Under the pieces are notes generated by a model. It did no database searches. It was not told where the DNA came from and was given only the letters and a program-made list of their open reading frames with translations. Below, piece after piece: positions 1 to 5,274 of a stretch of DNA of 5,274 nucleotides. This DNA comes from Candidatus Margulisiibacteriota bacterium (GTDB taxonomy: Bacteria; Margulisbacteria; Marinamargulisbacteria; DT-59), in the NCBI GenBank assembly GCA_013215865.1, contig JABSQL010000334.1, positions 1 through 5,274 of the forward strand, given 5' to 3'. Every line of letters begins with the position of its first letter. Within the stretch, counting starts at the first letter, position 1. Both the position numbers and the translations under genes were made by a program.

Positions 1-2917
1 AGGATCTCATTTTTGTGCCGCCAAAAGGTTGTCTCCCAACAATGGCACCTGTTGTCGGGCGGTTAATATAATAATTGCCACTGATCATAAACGTCAGCCA
101 ATGTTCATGTTCTCGCTCATCTAAGCTATGAAGGCCTGAGGTGAGACCAAAGGGCGTTCCGTTAGCTAACCATATCGCATGCCCTAGATTATCCGCTTTC
201 ATACAGCCTAAAATGGGTCCAAAAAACTCTGTTTGATGTGTAAAATTGTTTTTTGAAATGTCTTTCTTTATTCCAGGCGACCACAATAATGGGTTCAATT
301 TGTCTTGTTTGGGTTCAAGAACCCATCTTTCTCCTTCCTCTAAAGTGGACATTGCTCTTTTAAGGTTTGGATCTGGTAATCGAATCAGTGGGTTTATCAT
401 TGTAGACAGGTCGTAAGAAGACCCTATTTGAAGGCTTTGTGCAGCATCAGAGAGTTGTTTCCAAAATTCAGGGTCTTCATAGATTTCCTTTTCAATAATG
501 GCCAAGCTTACTGCGCTACATTTTTGACCAGAAAAGCCAAATGAAGACTGTAAGAGATCTTGAATGGCCAGATCTCTGTCCGCCATTGCGGTAATAATCA
601 TGGTGTTTTTTCCGCCTGTTTCAGCTACCAAGTCTAACCCCGGCCGTAAATGAATAAAATGTTGTGCTGTTTGAGTGGCGCCTGTTAGCATGACGAGATT
701 GACTTTGGGGTCTTCAATCATGTGTGATCCTACATCTTCAGAACAGTTTACAAACTGCAGGACTGATTTTGGAATACCAGCCTCCCAGAAACATGAGGCG
801 ACTTCAAAACCAATTAAAACGGCTTCAGGCGCAGGTTTGAATATAACCGTGTTTCCAGCTAAAAGGGCAGATGCGATACAACCCGTGGGTATTGCACAGG
901 GGAAATTCCAGGGAGATGTCACCAGCACAGTTCCCAAAGGTGACCAAGTCAAATTCTTAATAGAAGTAAGCTCCAATATAGAATGTCTATAGTATTCACA
1001 GAAATCAATTGCTTCAGAGACTTCGATATCAGCCTCAGAGACAATTTTTCCGGTATCTGCAACCATTGCTCCAATTAACGTGCCTCTTTGCTTCTTGAGA
1101 ATTTGTGAGACCTTGTGCAATATTGTAGATCGCTCTTGAGTTGTTTTTTCTGCCCACAAATCTTGGGAACGAACACTGATATCTATCGCATTTTTGATCA
1201 TGTCTAAATCAGCCAAATCGTATGTATATCGGTCACAGTTTCTGGATGGGTCAATACCGATTCCCTGTGGTTTATTGTTGGATGCCTGTTCTTCGCCTAT
1301 AACATTTGGAATATGGGGCAATATTTTTTCTGACCACTGTTTGAGTATATCTTGAATCCATGTTCTGTTATCACAAATGCTCCAGTCCGTATCAGGCTCG
1401 TTTTTAAAAAAGCTTAGAAGGTGTGTTGAGTCACTCTTTTCAGAAGGTCGAGATTGTATACGATGCGTCTTCAAATTCAGGCAGTTCATTTCTTCACAGG
1501 CATGAATAAAATTGGATTTATGGATGTTCCATTCTCTTGAATCTGGTTTGAGGTTATAAAAAGACTTCAAGAAATGTTCCGGCCCAGAATTTTCATCAAA
1601 GCGTCTGATTAAATAAGCTGCTGCATGATGAAAATGATCTTTATGTGTCACCGGAGTATATAACAATATGCGACCGGCTAATTGATGGATGATTTTTTGG
1701 AGGGGTTTTGCCATTCCCTCAAGCAATTCGAAAGTAACATAAGATTCGGATCCTTTTTCAGCTCTTAGAACCAATGCGTATGCAATATCAAAGAGATTAT
1801 GGCTTCCAATGCCTATGTGAGCATATTTGGCATTTTCAGGTTCGCAACCATACATCATCATCCGCTTATAATTTGCATCTGTTTTAAGCTTAGATTGATA
1901 GGTCGCATCCGGCCAGTTTTTTTGAGATGATAGAATGTGTTCCATTCCTAAATTGGCACCTTTAACGAGTCGAATGTGAATCGGGTGTCCACCCTTTTTG
2001 ACTCTTTCTTTTGCTAATTTTGTTAACTCTTGTTGTATATGGTACGAATCAGGGATGTAAGCTTGTAAAGCAATTCCTAAAGGGAGAGATAAAAACTCGC
2101 TTGCTTGCATAATATGTTTAAATACTTCAACCGTGATTTGTAAGTCTGAATAAGATTCCATATCAAACGTAAGCAGTTTATACTTAGGATGTTTTCCAAT
2201 TGATGATAAAGGGGTTGCAATGATCATCCTTAGAATGTGTCTGAGGGGCTGTAAAATTCTAAGCTTAGAACTATGAATGTCCAATACATTAAGTTGGCAG
2301 TCTATTGAAGATAATTTAAGAGATAGCGCCGGTATATTGTTTTGTTTAAGAAGTTGGCAGTATTGTTCAACACGATTTTTCGCCTCTTGGATTCCAAGAA
2401 CTGTCTCGCCTAAATAATTAACATTTACCTGTATATTTTCTTCACTTCTTTTTGCTAGATGACGGTTAAATGATTTAGAGTGTGCAATGAAAACCAAACT
2501 GGATAATTCATATTTAATAAACCATTGAAATAAAGAGACACATATTTGGGGGAGAATGGGTCCTAGTTTAATAAATATAGAGATGAGAAATCTGTCTTTC
2601 TGGGATAGATATTTTGATATTTCAGCCTTCCGAAATATATATATCAATTGGCTCATAATTCTTTTTTTAGACTTAGACCTGAACGCTTGGTCTGTTAAAT
2701 GACTCAAAAGTTGTTTGCTTTTCTGGTCACTGGTGATTTTTCCAAGTCTCCTATACTTGCATTTCTCTTTTTTTGTTTGTAGCTGATTGGCAGAAGTGAG
2801 CAATAAACCAGCAAGGTCAATGGTGATGTTTTGACGCTGTTCTGATGATAGGTCCCGGTGTTGGATTGATTTTAGGTTGTATTTCGCTTTTTCCAATGCG
2901 TGATTCGGCACAGACAT
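1..2917 (-). CDS. putA: Bifunctional proline dehydrogenase / L-glutamate gamma-semialdehyde dehydrogenase (PutA), C-terminus cut by window edge
   Basis: This enzyme oxidises proline to P5C with FAD, then the hydrolysed semialdehyde to glutamate with NAD+. I translated the minus strand by hand: 972 codons are open with no frameshift. Residues count from the ATG at 2917. Residues 1-150 are a basic, helical-looking arm with no ribbon-helix-helix repressor domain. The proline dehydrogenase barrel spans about 155-455, with NYLGE (167-171), FAD-site Asp252 (TFDME), Lys319 (RLVKGAN) and the proline-binding YLIRRFDE (435-442). A linker with NEPDTDW (506-512) leads to the aldehyde dehydrogenase domain, about 540 onward: Asn671 (PWNFP), Lys694 (KPAP), Glu766 (AETGGKN), nucleophile Cys800 (GQKCS), Glu897 (EFFGP) and TTGAIVGRQPFGG (955-967). 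Glu766 to Cys800 is 34 residues, the standard spacing. Compact PutAs are about 980-1005 residues, so perhaps only 10-40 residues are missing. Both active sites look intact. The start could instead be GTG at 2911. It is divergent from the antiporter gene. Confidence 0.96.
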   Translation of the reverse strand, partial: MSVPNHALEKAKYNLKSIQHRDLSSEQRQNITIDLAGLLLTSANQLQTKKEKCKYRRLGKITSDQKSKQLLSHLTDQAFRSKSKKRIMSQLIYIFRKAEISKYLSQKDRFLISIFIKLGPILPQICVSLFQWFIKYELSSLVFIAHSKSFNRHLAKRSEENIQVNVNYLGETVLGIQEAKNRVEQYCQLLKQNNIPALSLKLSSIDCQLNVLDIHSSKLRILQPLRHILRMIIATPLSSIGKHPKYKLLTFDMESYSDLQITVEVFKHIMQASEFLSLPLGIALQAYIPDSYHIQQELTKLAKERVKKGGHPIHIRLVKGANLGMEHILSSQKNWPDATYQSKLKTDANYKRMMMYGCEPENAKYAHIGIGSHNLFDIAYALVLRAEKGSESYVTFELLEGMAKPLQKIIHQLAGRILLYTPVTHKDHFHHAAAYLIRRFDENSGPEHFLKSFYNLKPDSREWNIHKSNFIHACEEMNCLNLKTHRIQSRPSEKSDSTHLLSFFKNEPDTDWSICDNRTWIQDILKQWSEKILPHIPNVIGEEQASNNKPQGIGIDPSRNCDRYTYDLADLDMIKNAIDISVRSQDLWAEKTTQERSTILHKVSQILKKQRGTLIGAMVADTGKIVSEADIEVSEAIDFCEYYRHSILELTSIKNLTWSPLGTVLVTSPWNFPCAIPTGCIASALLAGNTVIFKPAPEAVLIGFEVASCFWEAGIPKSVLQFVNCSEDVGSHMIEDPKVNLVMLTGATQTAQHFIHLRPGLDLVAETGGKNTMIITAMADRDLAIQDLLQSSFGFSGQKCSAVSLAIIEKEIYEDPEFWKQLSDAAQSLQIGSSYDLSTMINPLIRLPDPNLKRAMSTLEEGERWVLEPKQDKLNPLLWSPGIKKDISKNNFTHQTEFFGPILGCMKADNLGHAIWLANGTPFGLTSGLHSLDEREHEHWLTFMISGNYYINRPTTGAIVGRQPFGGTKMRS

Positions 2918-2923
2918 CTCCTC
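2918..2923 (-). promoter_or_regulatory. Ribosome binding site of putA
   Basis: The minus strand reads GAGGAG directly against the ATG at 2917, which leaves no spacer for that start. The core AGGAG lies 6 bases before an in-frame GTG at 2911-2909 (codon 3), a normal distance. The site therefore favours GTG 2911 as the true start; the protein would lose only Met-Ser. The upstream frame is closed by TAA at 2947-2945 with no other ATG, GTG or TTG in between. Confidence 0.7.
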
Positions 2924-2985
2924 ATAAATAAGCTCATATAGTAATTACCCAATTTTGAATGTGGTTAAACATGAGAAAAAACAGA

Positions 2986-2991
2986 TATGAT
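2986..2991 (+). promoter_or_regulatory. Possible -10 box for the antiporter gene
   Basis: TATGAT differs from the sigma-70 -10 consensus by one base and would start a transcript with a leader of about 50 bases. The best upstream match, TTAAAC at 2965-2970, is a poor -35 box with a short 15-base spacer. An alternative is TATGCT at 2994-2999, preceded by an extended -10 TG at 2991-2992. This is a guess from position and sequence only. For putA on the other strand I found only weaker matches. Confidence 0.3.
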
Positions 2992-3034
2992 GGTATGCTT
3001 GTAGTGGCGTTCTTCAGAATGAATAAATTGAATT

Positions 3035-3041
3035 AAGAGGG
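3035..3041 (+). promoter_or_regulatory. Ribosome binding site deciding the TTG start of the antiporter
   Basis: AAGAGGG sits 7 bases before TTG at 3049. The frame is closed by TAA at 3034-3036, so no upstream start exists, and the first in-frame ATG lies far inside the membrane domain (codon 135). The Shine-Dalgarno site and the need for the first helix make TTG 3049 the start. Confidence 0.8.
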
Positions 3042-3048
3042 TACCACA

Positions 3049-4845
3049 TTGCAAGAGCATTTATTATTGGGGTTTTCAAGCATTCTTGTTTTGGGAATTG
3101 GTGCTCAGTGGATCTCGTGGCGTTTAAAATTTCCTTCTATCATTATCTTACTTTTAACGGGTTTTATTGCCGGTCCGATCACCGGTTTTGTGGATCCCGA
3201 CCTTATTTTTGGAGAACTGCTTTTTCCTGTCATTTCATTGTCTGTTGCCATTATACTTTTTGAAGGGGGTCTGAATTTAAAGATTCCCGACCTTAAAAAT
3301 GTATGGATTGTTGTTAGAAATAAAGTGACTATCGGGGCATTGGTAACATGGATTCTGGTATCAACTGCAAGCATTGTTTTACTCGGTTTAGATCCTGAGT
3401 TATCCATTCTATTGGGAGCCATATTAATTGTGACAGGTCCGACCGTTATCATGCCCTTATTGAGGCATGTTCGGGTCAATAAAAATGTATCGTCCATTTT
3501 GATGTGGGAAGGTATTGTCATTGATCCGATTGGCGCGACAGCCGCTGTCCTTGTCTTTGAGATAATTATTGCAGGAGGGCTTGATGCCATTGGCATTACA
3601 GGTTTGGTTATTATTAAAACTATTTTGGTTGGGTGTATATTGGGTGTTTTGGCCTCTGTCACCATCATTGTGTTATTGAAACGGTCGCTAGTACCAGATT
3701 TCTTGCAGGAAACGGTGACTTTAATGATGGTTGTGATGGTGTATGTACTGTCAAACTTGGTACAAAGTGAGGCAGGCTTATTAACAGTGACTATCATGGG
3801 AATTGTATTAGCCAACCAAAAAACGGTGAACATCAAGCATATCGCTGTTTTTAAAGAGAATCTTCAAATCATGCTGATATCAACCCTATTTATTATTTTG
3901 GGTGCCCGTCTTCCATTAGAAGATATACTTCAGATTCTATCACTTCCTTTCTATTTATTTTTAATATTTTTAGTTGTAGTGGTACGGCCAGTAGGGGTGT
4001 TTGTTTCTACGATTGGTACAAATTTAACCATCAATGAAAAACTATTTCTGTCTTGTATGGCACCGAGAGGGATTGTTGCTGCAGCGGTGGCTTCACTTTT
4101 TGGTTTAGAATTGGTCAAGCATGGATTTCCGGAGGCTTCTCAGCTTGTCCCCATCACTTTTGGCGTTATCTTTTTCACAGTGAGTTTCTATGGAATTATG
4201 GCAGTACCCATCGCTAAGCTGCTTCGTGTTTATGTACCTAGACCACAAGGGATATTATTTGTGGGTGCCCATTCTTGGGCAAGAGAAATGGCTAAAGCGC
4301 TTCAAGAGAATGGTATCCAAGTGATGATGGTAGATACCAATAAAACCAATATCATTGCATCAAAGTCTGAAGGGTTACCCACTGCAAATACGAGTGCATT
4401 ATCGAGTGCACTCCTGGAGGAAGCTGAACTTGGTGGGTTTGGAAGGCTTGTGAGCCTTACTTCAAGTGATGAAGTCAATCTTTTGGCGGCGATCCAATTT
4501 ACGGAATTATTTGGAACGCCTAAAGTATACCGTCTATCACCCGAAAATACCTCATCAAAAGAGGAGTTAAAACAGCATCGGCCTGGAAGATTCTTATTTG
4601 GAAAAGGCATGACATATACCTATTTATCCGCTCGGTTTATAGGCGGTGCAACCATCCAATCGATAACCATTACAGAAACGTTGGATATGGATGTTTTTAA
4701 AGAGCAATACAAGAATAGGGCGATCCCTCTTTTTCTTGTGACAGAAGATCTGAAAATTCGCGTATTTGCGCAAGACAGAAGTATTATTCCCAAACCGGGA
4801 CAACGTATTATTTGTTTAGTAGACCCATCAGATCAAACGTCTTAA
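3049..4845 (+). CDS. CPA1-family cation:proton antiporter with C-terminal RCK (TrkA-N-like) domain
   Basis: An inner-membrane antiporter exchanging Na+ or K+ for H+; the cation cannot be read from the sequence. Residues 1 to about 395 are hydrophobic, with roughly 12-13 membrane segments and CPA1 marks in order: LFEGGL (70-75), the unwound-helix TGPTV (129-133), WEGIVIDPIGA (153-163) with the probable ion/proton Asp159, and APRGIVAAAVAS (338-349) with conserved Arg340. About 398-500 is a Rossmann-like RCK domain: strand GILFVGA (401-407), helix, second strand ending in Asp429 (VMMVDTN), then LTSSDEVNLLAAIQ (470-483). About 535-595 is rich in predicted strands, ends in PKPGQRIICLV (581-591), and resembles an RCK C-terminal subdomain. 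The 598 residues suit antiporters that carry a regulatory tail. Oddities: the nucleotide loop lacks the usual GxGxxG, and the helix-6 motif is Ile-Asp rather than the usual Asn-Asp. It starts at TTG, is divergent from putA, and overlaps the DUF2779 gene at its 3' end by 18 bases. Family sure; ion and ligand unknown. Confidence 0.93.
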   Translation: MQEHLLLGFSSILVLGIGAQWISWRLKFPSIIILLLTGFIAGPITGFVDPDLIFGELLFPVISLSVAIILFEGGLNLKIPDLKNVWIVVRNKVTIGALVTWILVSTASIVLLGLDPELSILLGAILIVTGPTVIMPLLRHVRVNKNVSSILMWEGIVIDPIGATAAVLVFEIIIAGGLDAIGITGLVIIKTILVGCILGVLASVTIIVLLKRSLVPDFLQETVTLMMVVMVYVLSNLVQSEAGLLTVTIMGIVLANQKTVNIKHIAVFKENLQIMLISTLFIILGARLPLEDILQILSLPFYLFLIFLVVVVRPVGVFVSTIGTNLTINEKLFLSCMAPRGIVAAAVASLFGLELVKHGFPEASQLVPITFGVIFFTVSFYGIMAVPIAKLLRVYVPRPQGILFVGAHSWAREMAKALQENGIQVMMVDTNKTNIIASKSEGLPTANTSALSSALLEEAELGGFGRLVSLTSSDEVNLLAAIQFTELFGTPKVYRLSPENTSSKEELKQHRPGRFLFGKGMTYTYLSARFIGGATIQSITITETLDMDVFKEQYKNRAIPLFLVTEDLKIRVFAQDRSIIPKPGQRIICLVDPSDQTS

Positions 4846-5274
4846 TTTTTCTATGATTTTGACCATAGCCAAGGTATCAAGTTCACAATAATCGAGTAGC
4901 TGTTGTCTGGTTTTTTGAATGGTGTCCCGGTCATTTTCTTTGTGGAGTGCCATATACGTTCGCGAAGCAGAATCACCTTTTGAAATATCAAGAGTGTCAT
5001 AGGAAAGTTCTGGAACTAGAGTAGGTAATACCGCTTTAATGGAATAGCTTCCTTTCATTTTATGGGAATACAGTTGTTTATGTTTGAACGGCAGCATAAG
5101 GTCAACCATATTATTTTGAAAAGAAACCAATGGGGTATTAAATTCTGGAAAGGTACGGCCTAAATTTGCTAAAATGCCACTTTCAAACCTTGCATTATAC
5201 ACCACCAAACAAGCATGATCAGGGATATCTTTAATCAACTGCTTCATAAATGGTTTTCTGGGGTCTTTAGAATG
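4828..5274 (-). CDS. DUF2779 domain protein, C-terminal part only (DnaQ-like exonuclease fold), cut by window edge
   Basis: The frame is open from the right edge (5274) to TGA at 4830-4828, giving 149 visible residues. The ATG at 5247 is internal: in-frame codons upstream read HSKDPRKPF, a stretch typical of this family. Counting visible residues from the edge, YNARFESGIL (26-35, with Glu31) fits exonuclease motif II, VDLMLPF (57-63) follows, then GSYSIKAVLP (75-84) as in RNase H-like domains, and DYCELDTLAM (128-137), whose Tyr129-x3-Asp133 matches the YxxxD motif III of DEDDy exonucleases. Motif I (DxE) should lie upstream, outside the window. In the family as I recall it, the N-terminal half is a Cas4/RecB-like nuclease domain, which cannot be tested here. 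Role: a probable nucleic-acid nuclease of unknown biological function. It converges on the antiporter gene, so it is transcribed separately. Family assignment is fairly sure; biochemical activity is inferred. Confidence 0.85.
   Translation of the reverse strand, partial: HSKDPRKPFMKQLIKDIPDHACLVVYNARFESGILANLGRTFPEFNTPLVSFQNNMVDLMLPFKHKQLYSHKMKGSYSIKAVLPTLVPELSYDTLDISKGDSASRTYMALHKENDRDTIQKTRQQLLDYCELDTLAMVKIIEKLRRLI

Larger units (their letters stand above)
2918..3048. other. Divergent intergenic control region between putA and the antiporter gene
   Basis: These 131 bases separate two gene starts pointing away from each other, so both promoters should lie here or just inside the genes. The region is AT-rich. 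It holds the two ribosome binding sites, a possible -10 box for the plus-strand gene, and one perfect 8-base palindrome, GTAATTAC, at 2941-2948, about 25-30 bases before putA. That palindrome could be part of an operator, but so short a site is expected by chance in AT-rich DNA. No riboswitch-like structure, terminator hairpin or small gene was seen. Confidence 0.6.

Noticed and set aside
675..992. Plus-strand open frame of 105 codons
   Set aside because: It lies wholly inside the PutA aldehyde dehydrogenase domain on the opposite strand, across the Asn671 region, and resembles no family; it is an antisense shadow.
1951..1963. KGAN in place of the KGAY seen in enterobacterial PutA
   Set aside because: As far as I recall, Asn at this place is usual in the compact PutA branch, so it marks the subfamily rather than a defect; the catalytic Lys and the RR pair are kept.
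2291..2361. AAGTTGGCAGT occurs twice, 60 bases apart
   Set aside because: Both copies encode a Cys-Gln-Leu triplet in PutA by chance; there is no further copy and no regular array.
3105..3836. Minus-strand open frame of 243 codons
   Set aside because: It is antisense to the antiporter membrane domain. Its Thr/Ile/Met/Lys-rich composition is what reverse reading of hydrophobic codons gives, and it has no recognisable motif.
4391..4419. Short repeat CGAGTGCA twice, a perfect palindrome GAGTGCACTC (4404-4413) and an adjacent CTCCTGGAG inverted repeat
   Set aside because: It lies in the middle of the RCK coding region and encodes an Ala/Ser/Leu-rich helix. There is no T-run for a terminator and no nearby start, so coding coincidence is the simplest reading.
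4302..4610. Minus-strand open frame of 102 codons
   Set aside because: It is antisense to the RCK domain of the antiporter, with no family resemblance; a shadow.

Overview
The window holds three protein-coding genes and almost no spare DNA. Two are cut by the window edges. The sequence is AT-rich by eye and codes densely, with Shine-Dalgarno sites before both visible gene starts, so it is bacterial chromosome. The PutA here lacks an N-terminal ribbon-helix-helix repressor domain and has the compact layout known from Geobacter and Bdellovibrio type enzymes. With the DUF2779 protein, this suggests a Gram-negative, non-enterobacterial organism. I cannot name a phylum from three genes. No transposase, integrase, tRNA, rRNA or CRISPR array was seen.

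Layout: (1) Positions 1-2917, minus strand: a bifunctional proline dehydrogenase / L-glutamate-gamma-semialdehyde dehydrogenase (putA). The frame is unbroken for 972 codons and is cut at its C-terminus by the left edge. (2) Positions 2918-3048: a 131-base divergent intergenic region with both ribosome binding sites and only weak promoter candidates. (3) Positions 3049-4845, plus strand: a complete 598-residue CPA1-type cation:proton antiporter with a C-terminal cytosolic RCK (TrkA-N-like) module, started by TTG. (4) Positions 4828-5274, minus strand: the C-terminal part of a DUF2779 protein with a DnaQ-like (RNase H fold) exonuclease signature. It is cut by the right edge and converges on the antiporter gene with an 18-base tail-to-tail overlap.

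How they may work together: PutA oxidises proline to glutamate. The antiporter exchanges Na+ or K+ for protons and may be gated by a nucleotide or ion through its RCK module. Because they share one short divergent control region, a link through proline as osmolyte or through sodium-coupled proline uptake is possible, but this rests on adjacency alone. The DUF2779 gene looks functionally unrelated. I did not find convincing evidence of an undescribed system. The items worth a second look are the putA start site, the degenerate RCK nucleotide-binding loop, the altered ion-site motif of the antiporter and the overlapping convergent gene ends.
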